Assembly: GCA_023381015.1 (NCBI GenBank)
Contig: JAMCTE010000021.1
Location: 1-44,459 of the forward strand
Direction: 5' to 3'
Origin: Patescibacteria group bacterium
GTDB taxonomy: Bacteria > Patescibacteriota > Microgenomatia > UBA1406 > GWC2-37-13
DNA length: 44,459 nucleotides
The first letter of the stretch is position 1. The number at the start of each line of letters is the position of its first letter. The position numbers and the translations under genes were made by a program. Under the pieces are notes generated by a model. It worked only from the letters and a program-made list of their open reading frames with translations. It searched no databases and was not told where the DNA came from. Of this stretch, positions 12,644 through 20,901 are shown in pieces.

Positions 12644-14800
12644 ATGGCAAGAAGAAAATCATTAATACGGTTACCGTTTTTCAAATTCAAGATTAACAAA
12701 CAAACCATTTTTAATATTTTTGGTTTCATCGTTCTTGGCTCGGCTTTGGTTTCGCTTATTTCTTTTGCCGGGAATTTGGCGAACGAAAATTCAGGAGTCA
12801 TCCTTTTCAGACTGAACAATTTTTTGACTAATCACTTTGGCGGACTGTCAATCCTGCTTCCTTTTATTTTGATTCTGGTTTCGGCTCATTTTTTCAACAC
12901 CAAAAAATTTAAATTCGTTAAACCGAATATTTCGGGCGGCATCATCATGGTTTTTATAGCTTTACTGGGAGTTTTCAGGTCAGGAGATTGGGGGCAGCTG
13001 ATTTTTGAGAATTTGAGCCTTGATTTTTCTCTGCTTGGCGCGATCATCATTTTGGCCGTCATATTCATCATCGGTTTAGTGCTGTTTTTGGATACCTCGA
13101 TCGACGTCTTTATCATCTTCGTATTCAACCTGATCAAGTCGGCGGTGATTTTCGTCAAAAACTACCTGTTCAGGGCGGCGACGGAGAAGCCACTCGTCAA
13201 GGACGGAAAATCCGGTGACAAGCAGTTCATTTTGGACAAACGCGTCGGAGAAAAGATAAAAACTCCTGTTCCCGTTGCCCAGACTCCGGTGGCCGCCAAG
13301 GATTCGTCAACGATCACGATCAAGCCGTTACCAGCCTCGTCCAAATCTTCGACCTGGATCTATCCGCCATTATCGCTTTTGGCTGACGTTTCTCAAAAAG
13401 AAGCTGACCGAGGCGACGTCAAACAAAATGCATCGACGATCGAACAAACTCTCGATAGTTTCGGTATCAGGGCAAAAGTCGAAGAGGTCAATTTCGGACC
13501 GGCGGTTACCCAATACGCCATTGCCATCGCCATGGGAACAAAACTGTCGAGAATTACTGCCTTATCAAATAATCTGGCATTATCCCTGGCGGCGTCGACC
13601 GGGCAGGTGAGGATAGAAGCGCCAATTCCAGGCCGGTCCTTGGTTGGAATCGAGATTCCCAACAAGAGGCCCGAGATCGTTACGGAGAAAGCCATTCTTT
13701 CTTCCCCGGTTTTTACCTCAAATAACGACCCGCTTTTGGTGCCATTGGGATTGGACGTGTCAGGCCAACCGGTGGCGGCATCAATTGCCAAGATGCCCCA
13801 CGTGTTGATTGCCGGAGCCACGGGAAGCGGTAAGTCGGTTTTACTGAACGCTTGGATCTGCTCTTTTATGTTTAGGACAAGACCGGAAGAACTAAGGATG
13901 ATTTTGGTCGATCCGAAACGGGTGGAGCTTTCAGTATATAACGACATACCTCATTTGTTGACGCCGGTGATTGTCGAGGCGGAAAAGATAATTTCCGCCT
14001 TGAAGTGGACGGTCGGTGAAATGGAAGCCCGTTACAAAATTTTTGCCCAAGCCGGAGTGAGAAACGTCGAAGGCTATAACGTTTTGGAAGGAGTAGAAAA
14101 AAAACCTTACATCATTTTCGTCATCGATGAGTTGGCAGACTTGATGATTTTTGCGCCTGGTGAAGCTGAGGAACTGATTACCAGGGTAGCCCAGATGTCG
14201 AGGGCGACCGGAATCCATTTGGTTCTGGCCACCCAGCGGCCATCAGTTGACGTCATCACCGGTTTGATGAAAGCCAATATTCCAACCCGGGTTGCCTTTA
14301 ATGTTTCTTCGATGATCGACTCAAGAGTCATCATCGATATGCCCGGAGCCGAAAAGCTTTTAGGGAGAGGAGATATGCTATTCCTTCCTCCTGATAAGGC
14401 CAAGCCCGTCCGTATCCAGGGACCTTTTATCACCGAAAAAGAAGTCGTCAATCTGACAAAGTTTTTGAAAAATCAGTCGCCTGAGGTGCACTATACCGAA
14501 GAGGTGACAGAGCAGGCGGTCACGGTCAGGTCGGGAGTTGGAGGGACAGTGGTCGTCAACGGAGGCGAAAACGACGCTTTGTTCAACCAGGCTTTGGAGA
14601 TCATCATGCAACAAGACAAAGCCTCGGCATCGCTGTTACAGAGGCGATTGTCGATCGGTTATGCCCGAGCGGCGAGGATCCTTGATCAGATGGAAGCCGC
14701 CGGATACGTCGGTCCGGCCGAAGGATCAAAACCGCGTGACGTCATCAAGAGGCCTGCCAATCAAGAACCTTCAGATATGCAAGAGGGAGATATCCACTAA
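12644..14800 (+). CDS. ftsK: DNA translocase FtsK/SpoIIIE
   Basis: 718 residues: an N-terminal membrane domain with about four to five helices (roughly 20-175), a short linker, then the RecA-like motor with Walker A 'GATGSGKSVLLNAW' (near 391-400) and Walker B 'IIFVIDELADLM' (near 490). A C-terminal winged-helix gamma domain follows ('ASASLLQRRLSIGYARAARI'), which in the family reads KOPS/SRS polarity sequences. The linker is much shorter than in E. coli. It pumps chromosome ends out of the closing septum. It has its own promoter and converges on the murJ operon, 16 bp from the methyltransferase stop. Confidence 0.96.
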   Translation: MARRKSLIRLPFFKFKINKQTIFNIFGFIVLGSALVSLISFAGNLANENSGVILFRLNNFLTNHFGGLSILLPFILILVSAHFFNTKKFKFVKPNISGGIIMVFIALLGVFRSGDWGQLIFENLSLDFSLLGAIIILAVIFIIGLVLFLDTSIDVFIIFVFNLIKSAVIFVKNYLFRAATEKPLVKDGKSGDKQFILDKRVGEKIKTPVPVAQTPVAAKDSSTITIKPLPASSKSSTWIYPPLSLLADVSQKEADRGDVKQNASTIEQTLDSFGIRAKVEEVNFGPAVTQYAIAIAMGTKLSRITALSNNLALSLAASTGQVRIEAPIPGRSLVGIEIPNKRPEIVTEKAILSSPVFTSNNDPLLVPLGLDVSGQPVAASIAKMPHVLIAGATGSGKSVLLNAWICSFMFRTRPEELRMILVDPKRVELSVYNDIPHLLTPVIVEAEKIISALKWTVGEMEARYKIFAQAGVRNVEGYNVLEGVEKKPYIIFVIDELADLMIFAPGEAEELITRVAQMSRATGIHLVLATQRPSVDVITGLMKANIPTRVAFNVSSMIDSRVIIDMPGAEKLLGRGDMLFLPPDKAKPVRIQGPFITEKEVVNLTKFLKNQSPEVHYTEEVTEQAVTVRSGVGGTVVVNGGENDALFNQALEIIMQQDKASASLLQRRLSIGYARAARILDQMEAAGYVGPAEGSKPRDVIKRPANQEPSDMQEGDIH

Positions 14801-14816
14801 AAAACCCGGTTAGATT

Positions 14817-15428
14817 TTAGAGCTTTCTGTACAAGGCGACATTCCAGTCAATCCTTTTTGATTGGGATTTTTTGATGTAGAGTTCGATTTTTTTGAATCC
14901 GGTTCTTGACAGCATCCTGTCCAGTTCAGATAAAGTCAAAAGGTTGAACCAACGTTTTACTTTTGCCAATGAGTCGTAGCCGGCATGGGTTCCTTTACCG
15001 GTCTTTGTTGAGATACAAAGTATTCCTCCAAAAGTGAGGATCTCGTTGAATTTCCGTAAAACTTTTTCCATGTCTTTTTTTAAGAAGTGGTGAAAAACGG
15101 CGTTGGCAAATATTCCGTCGAATTCATTTTTTACGAAAGGGAGGTTTAACGCATCTGCTTTTATGAAAGTCAAGTCTGGATAGTTTTTTTTGGCCATTTC
15201 CAAAAGTTTTGTCGAAATGTCAATGCCGACAACTTGGAATCCCAGATCATGGATCGCTTTTGTGTCCCGTCCAGACGCGCAACCTACGTCCAGGACCCGG
15301 GCCGATCTCGGAAGGAAACCAATAAATTTTTCCAGTTGTATCGTAGGTTGTTTCGATTGAATCTTGACGCCGTAGTCTTTGGCGATTGAATCGTAGAGTC
15401 GTGCTACTTTCAGACTATTTGTCGACAT
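14817..15428 (-). CDS. SAM-dependent class I methyltransferase
   Basis: 203 residues of the Methyltransf_11/25 type. Motif I is 'ARVLDVGCASGRDTKAI', the acidic residue after beta2 is in 'GFQVVGIDISTKLLEMAKK', motif II is 'LTFIKADALNLPF', and 'EFDGIFANAVFHHF' follows. The substrate cannot be inferred; the pattern resembles small-molecule or quinone methyltransferases but also many unassigned enzymes. It lies 8 bp downstream of mltG, as the last gene of the murJ-phosphorylase-mltG operon, so it might act on an envelope component, though this is only context. Confidence 0.85.
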   Translation of the reverse strand: MSTNSLKVARLYDSIAKDYGVKIQSKQPTIQLEKFIGFLPRSARVLDVGCASGRDTKAIHDLGFQVVGIDISTKLLEMAKKNYPDLTFIKADALNLPFVKNEFDGIFANAVFHHFLKKDMEKVLRKFNEILTFGGILCISTKTGKGTHAGYDSLAKVKRWFNLLTLSELDRMLSRTGFKKIELYIKKSQSKRIDWNVALYRKL

Positions 15429-15436
15429 AGTAAAAA

Positions 15437-16399
15437 TTACTGCAGATATTTCTTGACGTTGGCGTTGTGTTCCTCAAGAGTTGTCGAATAGTGCATATTT
15501 CCTTGTTTGTCAGACAAATAGTACCAGTAAGGCGTCGACGGGTCGGCGTTGGCGACTGCCTTGATCGAATCCAGACCCGGGCTGCAGATCGGTGTTGGCG
15601 GTAGTCCAGTGTTGGTGTAGGTGTTGTATGGCGAATCGATTTTTAAATCAACCAATGACAGTTCTTTTTTCCACCAATTTTTCTCGTCAACTTGGTAACC
15701 AAGAGCATATTCGATCGTCGAATCGACCTGAAGAGGCATGTCATTTTTTAATCTTTTCAGCAAAATGCTCGCGACCAGATTTTTGTCTTTGACGTGTCTT
15801 GCCTCCCTTTCGACGATCGAAGCCAAAATGACCGTTTGTTTTTCCGTCAGACCCTTGCCGGCAGCTTTGTTCGCCAAATCGGCGGTAAATTTTTTTGAGA
15901 AGTTATTTTTGAGCATTAAGATTACCGAACCGACCGTGGCGTCTTTTGGAATCAGATAAGTGTCGGGAAACATGTAGCCTTCTTGAGCTTCTTTGACAAA
16001 CTCGATTTCCGGGATGTCGAGTTGCTTGCTGATGACTTGAGCCATTTCTTCTTTTCTTGTTCCTTCAATCAGTGTGACCCAGACATCCATAGTACCGTGG
16101 GTTAGGTCTTTGGCGATCTCGTAAGCGTCCATCGAGGGCGACAAGCGGAAATCGCCCGCCTGGATTTCGTGTCCCAGTCCTGACAGTCTCACCATCAGGT
16201 AAAAAACCACTTTGCTTCTAATCAGATTATTTTTTTCCAGGTCGTCGCTGATTGTTTGTAGTGAATCGCCTTGGTTGACGACGAAAATTTTCGTGTTTTG
16301 GTCATTTTTATCAACGGGAAGGAGAGCTTGTTTATAAAAAAGATAACCAAAAATAGCGATCAACAAAACGAAAAGAAAGGCAACTTGGTTTTTTTTCAT
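15437..16399 (-). CDS. mltG: Endolytic murein transglycosylase MltG (YceG-like)
   Basis: 320 residues with one N-terminal membrane helix (about 7-24), a LysM-like region ('NQGDSLQTISDDLEKNNLI') and the YceG catalytic domain. 'ILASIVEREAR' holds the catalytic Glu, followed by 'LQVDSTIEYALGY', 'SPYNTYTNTGLPPTPICSPG' and 'YWYYLSDKQGNMHYS'. It cleaves nascent glycan strands near the membrane and so sets chain length. Its ATG follows the phosphorylase stop without a gap. Neighbouring murJ places it in an envelope operon. Confidence 0.95.
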   Translation of the reverse strand: MKKNQVAFLFVLLIAIFGYLFYKQALLPVDKNDQNTKIFVVNQGDSLQTISDDLEKNNLIRSKVVFYLMVRLSGLGHEIQAGDFRLSPSMDAYEIAKDLTHGTMDVWVTLIEGTRKEEMAQVISKQLDIPEIEFVKEAQEGYMFPDTYLIPKDATVGSVILMLKNNFSKKFTADLANKAAGKGLTEKQTVILASIVEREARHVKDKNLVASILLKRLKNDMPLQVDSTIEYALGYQVDEKNWWKKELSLVDLKIDSPYNTYTNTGLPPTPICSPGLDSIKAVANADPSTPYWYYLSDKQGNMHYSTTLEEHNANVKKYLQ

Positions 16400-17671
16400 T
16401 TATTTTTCGACGGTAAAAATTGGTAAATTTTTTAGAGTCACTTCGGCCTCTTTAATTCGGTATTTGTCTGTCGAATAAAGAATCAACATCGGTTCGTTTT
16501 TTTCGACGCTATGATCAAGTTTTTTGCACAGGTATAGTCCGGCTTGTTTGTCGGTTGGTGAACCCAAGACTTTGGCGACGGTATTTAGATTGTAATTGTT
16601 GATATCTTTTATTTTACCAGAAACTGTTGACTTGACCTCTTTCTTGTAAGGCGCCAACTTTAGGTTGGCACTAGTGATCTTTGGATCGCCTTTTTGTCCG
16701 GCGACAATTTGGCGGAATTTTTTCAGAGCCTCTCCTGACTCGAGGATTTTTCTGGCTTCATCTTCGCCGTTTTTTTTGCCGGAAACGTTTTTTTTATCTT
16801 TAAAGCAAATATCGAGGAGCATGCCAGCGAGGCGGACCGCTTTGGCCTCAAGACGGAGCGGGCGATCCTTGTGCTGTTCTAAGACGTACAAAACGTCCCT
16901 GGCTTCGAGGATCGGTCCGATGCCCCGTCCAGCCGGCTCGAGCATTTCATTGATGTCGACGACTGCCTTTATTTTGAAGCGTTTTGCCAGGTCGACAAAT
17001 TTCTTGGCGACTTTTTCGGCGTCGCTGAAATGACGGATTTTGGCGGTTTTGCCGTAGGGGAGATCAAGGGCAAGGTGAGTGGTACCGGCGGCAACTTTTT
17101 TTGCCATTACCGATATGATGATTTTGTCGAAAGATTCAAAAGAGAGAGGTTCTTCGACCTTGATGATGATGTCGTCGGCCGGAGCGATTCCAAGTCGGCC
17201 GTTCCAGGCAATGCAACCTCCGGTCTTGTCGACGATTTTTTCGATTTCCGGGACGGTGAATTCTACGCTGGCGATTGCTTCCATGACGTCAGCGGTGCCG
17301 GCGGGCGTAGTGATCGCCCTTGAGGAAATCTTAGGAATCTTGAATCCGGCAGCGGCGACGATGGGAACGATGATCATGGTCGTTCTCGTCCCGGCGATGC
17401 CGCCGACCGAGTGTTTGTCGGCGACGATGCCCTTGAAACTTAGTTTGTTGCCTGTTTCCACCATGGCTTTGGTAAAGTGATATAGTTCATTAGGAGAGTA
17501 GCCCTCTCTAAATGACGAGGCGACAAAATACGTCGTCAATATATCGGTCAATTTTTCTTTGGCGATTTCATCCATGATCGCATAGATTTCCCGGTAAGAA
17601 AGTTTTTTCCCCAGCAACTTTTTTTGTATTGCCTTGATGGCAAGGGTTTTTTCGCCGTCTTCATTATTCAT
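16400..17671 (-). CDS. AMP/thymidine phosphorylase-like protein lacking the N-terminal domain
   Basis: A nucleoside or nucleotide phosphorylase of the DeoA/AMP phosphorylase family. It has 'DKHSVGGIAGTRTTMIIVPI', 'SSRAITTPAGTADVMEAIA', 'LGIAPADDIIIKVE' and 'GRGIGPILEARDVL', close to the archaeal AMP phosphorylase type rather than to classic DeoA. It phosphorolyses AMP or a pyrimidine nucleoside to free base plus (deoxy)ribose phosphate. The roughly 80-residue N-terminal domain of archaeal AMP phosphorylases is missing. I start it at the ATG at 17671, which overlaps murJ by 8 bp; longer starts at 17680 and 17734 are possible but overlap more. It belongs to the murJ operon. Confidence 0.85.
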   Translation of the reverse strand: MNNEDGEKTLAIKAIQKKLLGKKLSYREIYAIMDEIAKEKLTDILTTYFVASSFREGYSPNELYHFTKAMVETGNKLSFKGIVADKHSVGGIAGTRTTMIIVPIVAAAGFKIPKISSRAITTPAGTADVMEAIASVEFTVPEIEKIVDKTGGCIAWNGRLGIAPADDIIIKVEEPLSFESFDKIIISVMAKKVAAGTTHLALDLPYGKTAKIRHFSDAEKVAKKFVDLAKRFKIKAVVDINEMLEPAGRGIGPILEARDVLYVLEQHKDRPLRLEAKAVRLAGMLLDICFKDKKNVSGKKNGEDEARKILESGEALKKFRQIVAGQKGDPKITSANLKLAPYKKEVKSTVSGKIKDINNYNLNTVAKVLGSPTDKQAGLYLCKKLDHSVEKNEPMLILYSTDKYRIKEAEVTLKNLPIFTVEK

Positions 17672-19292
17672 ATTGGACATAAAGTTCGGTAAACTTCTTT
17701 TGGTATTCTTTGGCTTTGACGAGCAACCGACCAACCAGATATATTTCCTTAATGTCGATCAACCAGCCGATAAACAAGTATAGGCCGATAAACAAAGAGA
17801 AAGTTACCGCCAGGAGCAGGAAGACGTTGATGGTGTAACTGGTCTGGAAGATTAATCCATCCAACAACTTCATCGTCCCGTAAGAAACGACGGCGCTGAT
17901 ACTGGCGGCAAACGCCATTTTTGCCAACTCGGCGACGATCAGGGAAAAGTTAAAGCCGTGGACTTTTTTGGTCAAAATGAAAAATAGCACCAAACTGTTG
18001 ATGGTCATGGCAACCGAAAACGAGATCGCCAAAGACCAGATCGGCAGATGGAGGAGAAAAACAAAGGTCAGACTCAAAATCGTATTTATGGCGATCGAAC
18101 TGGCGCTGACGTAAAACGGAGTTTTGCTATCCATCATCGAATAAAAACAACGGGTCAGCAGATAGTAGATTGTGTGGAAGGGCAAAGCGACGGCAAAGTA
18201 GGACAGAGTGATGGCGGTTTGGACTGTCGCCTCCCAATCAAATTTTTCACCGCCGAAAAAGAGTCGGATCAGCGGCGTTCTGGCAAAAATAAAAAAAATC
18301 GCCATCGGCAAAATCATAAAAAAAAGATTCAAAAGGGAATCGGTGATGATTTTTGCGAATTCGTCAAACCGCTTTTCCTGGTAAATCTCCGAAAGGTAGG
18401 GCAAAGATGCTTGTCCAAAAGCGATTCCAATCACCGAGACCGGAAGAAGTTGCAAGTGTTGGGCAAAATAAAATACCGTATAAGCACCGCTTCCTAGTAA
18501 AGTAGCCAGAGTGAGGTCGATCGTGGCGTCGATCTGAGCGACGACGACCGTGAAAGCTCTCGGGCCAGCCAGTCTGAAAAAATCCTTCAACCCCCTGGTT
18601 TTTTTGATGATGAATTCGAAGCTGAAACCCGATTTAAAAATAAGCGGTATCTGCACCAGAAACAGCAAAAACGCGCCAAGGACAATTCCCCAGACCGGTG
18701 CGGTTAAACCAAGTTTTTGGCTAAACAGTACGGTAAAAACTATTGTCGTCAGGTTGTAGAGAACCGGTGCCAAGGCCGATAAAAAAAATGTCTTGTTGGC
18801 TTGTCCGATTCCGGTAAGAAAATTCCCGAGGACGAAAAAAGGCAGTTGTCCGACCAAAAGTATCCGGGAAAAAATGATGATTTGGTCCATTTTTTCTTTA
18901 CTGTACCCGGGAGTCAAGACCGGCATAACCCGATCGATAAAAAGATAGACCACAAAAATAAAAACGATCAGTAGCAATAAGATCAGATTGATGATTGAAG
19001 AAATGTTTTCCGTCAAATCCTTGTGGTCGTTTTTGTACTGCAAATAGATCGGAATGAAAGTCGACGTGATCGCTCCGGTAATGAGGATTTCGTAAATCAG
19101 GTCGGGGATACGAAAAGCGGCAAAAAAAACGTCAAGCTGGTCCTTGTTGAAATATCCGGCCAACACGCGGTAGCGGAGAAATCCGGATAGGCTGGTGAGA
19201 ACGATCATAAAAGATATCAGCATTGCCGAAGAAAAGATGCTTTTTTGTTGGGAAAAAATGAAATCAGAAGTTTTTTTGATAAAACGATCCAT
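17664..19292 (-). CDS. murJ: Lipid II flippase MurJ (MviN)
   Basis: A 542-residue MATE/MOP-fold protein with about 14 membrane helices. Family marks include 'SGFLRYRVLAGYFNKDQLDV', 'AFRIPDLIYEILITGAITSTF' near the N-terminus, 'GIAFGQASLPYLSEIYQ' and 'LTRCFYSMMDSKTPFYVSA'. It moves lipid II across the cytoplasmic membrane and so links the mraY-murG steps to the PBPs and FtsW. It diverges from mraZ, sharing an intergenic region of 65 bp with overlapping promoters. First gene of a four-gene envelope operon. Confidence 0.96.
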   Translation of the reverse strand: MDRFIKKTSDFIFSQQKSIFSSAMLISFMIVLTSLSGFLRYRVLAGYFNKDQLDVFFAAFRIPDLIYEILITGAITSTFIPIYLQYKNDHKDLTENISSIINLILLLLIVFIFVVYLFIDRVMPVLTPGYSKEKMDQIIIFSRILLVGQLPFFVLGNFLTGIGQANKTFFLSALAPVLYNLTTIVFTVLFSQKLGLTAPVWGIVLGAFLLFLVQIPLIFKSGFSFEFIIKKTRGLKDFFRLAGPRAFTVVVAQIDATIDLTLATLLGSGAYTVFYFAQHLQLLPVSVIGIAFGQASLPYLSEIYQEKRFDEFAKIITDSLLNLFFMILPMAIFFIFARTPLIRLFFGGEKFDWEATVQTAITLSYFAVALPFHTIYYLLTRCFYSMMDSKTPFYVSASSIAINTILSLTFVFLLHLPIWSLAISFSVAMTINSLVLFFILTKKVHGFNFSLIVAELAKMAFAASISAVVSYGTMKLLDGLIFQTSYTINVFLLLAVTFSLFIGLYLFIGWLIDIKEIYLVGRLLVKAKEYQKKFTELYVQYE

Positions 19293-19299
19293 TTGTGTA

Positions 19300-19329
19300 A
19301 TTATATATCATATTTTCCCCTTGACACAA
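19300..19329 (-). promoter_or_regulatory. murJ promoter
   Basis: On the minus strand TTGTGT (19329-19324), an 18-bp spacer and a perfect TATAAT (19305-19300), 7 bp before the murJ ATG. The mRNA should be leaderless. Its -35 box overlaps that of the mraZ promoter. Confidence 0.72.
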
Positions 19330-19349
19330 GGCGCAAAATGGTGTGTAAT
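19321..19349 (+). promoter_or_regulatory. mraZ (dcw cluster) promoter
   Basis: A perfect TTGACA (19321-19326), a 17-bp spacer and TGTAAT (19344-19349), 8 bp before the mraZ ATG. The predicted transcript starts at or next to the start codon. Confidence 0.82.
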
Positions 19350-19373
19350 GAAACTATATGGTGTTTTTTGGTG
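19339..19373 (+). promoter_or_regulatory. Putative MraZ operator: phased TGGTG repeats
   Basis: TGGTG occurs at 19339, 19359 and 19369, that is with 20- and 10-bp phasing on one face of the helix. The repeats span the -10 box and the first codons of mraZ. MraZ proteins are known to bind tandem short G-rich repeats of about 10-bp period at their own promoter, so this is a likely autoregulatory site. The slot at 19349 is degenerate. Confidence 0.55.
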
Positions 19374-19759
19374 AGTACCAAGTCAATCTTTCCGGAGCCG
19401 GGCGTTTTCTTCTGCCGAAAAGGATCAGGGAATTGCTCAAAGGCAATACTTTTATCTTGACTAAAGGTTTTGATGGCAGTTTATCCGGATACGACAAGGA
19501 GGATTGGGAGAAAAGAGCGACCGATCTATTGAATCCCCCTTTGCTTCAGCCGGTTGATCTAAAAGAAAGACGGGAGATCTTTTCTGCCTTGAACTATTTG
19601 GAGATAGATGATCAAGGCCGTTTCGTCATACCGAAAAATTTGTTGGTTTATGCCAGTTTGAGTAACGAAGCCGTCATTATCGGCGTCGGGGACCATTTTG
19701 AAATTTGGAGCCCGGAAAAATGGCGCGAATATAATAAGAAAAACAAGAATAAGGCATAG
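19358..19759 (+). CDS. mraZ: Transcriptional regulator MraZ
   Basis: 133 residues with two AbrB-like (SpoVT/MraZ) halves, each with its DxxxR-type signature: 'VNLSGAGRFLLPKRIR' (residues 9-24) and 'LEIDDQGRFVIPKNLL' in the middle. It forms a ring that binds DNA upstream of the dcw cluster and usually represses it. As in most bacteria it is the first gene of the cluster and precedes rsmH. The start is set by the promoter 8 bp upstream and by the usual 'GEY' beginning. The first motif has Ser-Gly-Ala in place of the usual Asp-x-x, so the N-terminal half is less canonical. Confidence 0.94.
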   Translation: MVFFGEYQVNLSGAGRFLLPKRIRELLKGNTFILTKGFDGSLSGYDKEDWEKRATDLLNPPLLQPVDLKERREIFSALNYLEIDDQGRFVIPKNLLVYASLSNEAVIIGVGDHFEIWSPEKWREYNKKNKNKA

Positions 19760-19795
19760 ATTTAATATTTGTTATTTGAATTTGACATTTTTTTA

Positions 19796-20611
19796 ATGCA
19801 CACGCCAGTACTTTTACAACAAGTGATGGAAAGGTTGGCCGTCAAGTCAGGGGGTCGATATATAGATGCCACATTTGGCGAAGGCGGTTATAGCCAAGAG
19901 ATAGCGAATCGGGGAGGAAAGGTACTCGCTTTGGACTTGGATTCAGAACAGCTCAAGGCTTTTGAAGTTTCGCGTTTGCCGAATCTGGACCTGGTCAATG
20001 GCAATTTCGCCGATATCGAAGCAATCGCCAAAGAAAAAAATTTTTGCCCGGTTGAAGGCGTTGTTTTTGACCTGGGGTTATCGATGAGGCAGTTGAAGCA
20101 TTCCAATAGAGGGTTTTCCTACAAGAATCTTGACGAGCCTTTGGACATGAGGTTGGATACGGAAAAAGAGTTGACGGCAGCCGAGTTGATAAAACGATCG
20201 AGTCAGGAGGATCTCTTTGAAATCCTGGCAAAGAATTCCGAGGAGTTGAGGTCAAAAGAGATTGCTCTTGCGGTCAAATCGCGAAGAAACCCGGAAACGG
20301 TCGGCGACCTTGTCAGGGCGATCGACCGGGCGACGGGAATCTCCAGCCAAGCTGTCTATGCCCGGGTTTTTCAGGCTTTGCGGATCGCCGTGAACGACGA
20401 ATTCGGCAGTCTGCGCCGGGGTCTGCAAGGCGCGGTCAACATCTTGTCGCCGCAAGGAAGAATCGTCGTCGTCACTTTCCATTCTCTTGAGGATAGAATA
20501 GTAAAAAATTTTGTCAAAAACGGAAAATTAAAATTTTTGGAGAAAAAACCGTTTAGAGGGTTAAAATCCTTTGAACGAAGCGCAAAAATAAGAACAATCA
20601 TCAATTCTTAA
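19796..20611 (+). CDS. rsmH: 16S rRNA m4C1402 methyltransferase RsmH (MraW)
   Basis: The start at 19796 gives the typical 'MHTPVLLQQVME' N-terminus; the in-frame TTG at 19769 would add nine atypical residues. The SAM-binding motifs are 'YIDATFGEGGYSQEIA' and 'GGKVLALDLDSEQLKA'. 'VFDLGLSMRQL' is the active-site loop, and 'RGFSYKNLDEPLDMRLD', 'ARVFQALRIAVNDE' and 'VVTFHSLEDRIVKNF' are family blocks. It methylates C1402 in the decoding centre with RsmI. It lies 36 bp after mraZ and 8 bp before ftsL in the usual dcw order. Confidence 0.96.
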   Translation: MHTPVLLQQVMERLAVKSGGRYIDATFGEGGYSQEIANRGGKVLALDLDSEQLKAFEVSRLPNLDLVNGNFADIEAIAKEKNFCPVEGVVFDLGLSMRQLKHSNRGFSYKNLDEPLDMRLDTEKELTAAELIKRSSQEDLFEILAKNSEELRSKEIALAVKSRRNPETVGDLVRAIDRATGISSQAVYARVFQALRIAVNDEFGSLRRGLQGAVNILSPQGRIVVVTFHSLEDRIVKNFVKNGKLKFLEKKPFRGLKSFERSAKIRTIINS

Positions 20612-20619
20612 AATTTAAA

Positions 20620-20901
20620 ATGAGCAAATCAATCAATTTTGTCATCTGGGTGGCCGTCGTCGGCCTGGTGACCGCCAACATCTTTTTGTTTTACTCGTCG
20701 ATCAAGTTGGGAGACGAGATCACCACCTATGAAACTAAAATCGACCAGATCCATCACGACAATCTTAATTTGGAAAAAGACCTCTCCGAAGTCAGTTCGC
20801 TGCAATATGCCCAGAGTTTGGCCGATAAGCTCGCCTTTACCAAAAAATCGCAGCCAGATTATTTAGGACAATTAAATTATGCTTTTGCGCCCAATCAATG
20901 A
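20620..20901 (+). CDS. ftsL: FtsL-like division protein
   Basis: 93 residues with the bitopic FtsL/DivIC layout: a short cytoplasmic end, one membrane helix (about 7-27), then an extracytoplasmic coiled coil ('TYETKIDQIHHDNLNLEKDL'). Sequence conservation in this family is low, so the call rests on topology and on position between rsmH and ftsI. FtsL forms the FtsQ-FtsL-FtsB complex that activates FtsW-FtsI. Its stop overlaps the ftsI start by 4 bp. Confidence 0.8.
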   Translation: MSKSINFVIWVAVVGLVTANIFLFYSSIKLGDEITTYETKIDQIHHDNLNLEKDLSEVSSLQYAQSLADKLAFTKKSQPDYLGQLNYAFAPNQ

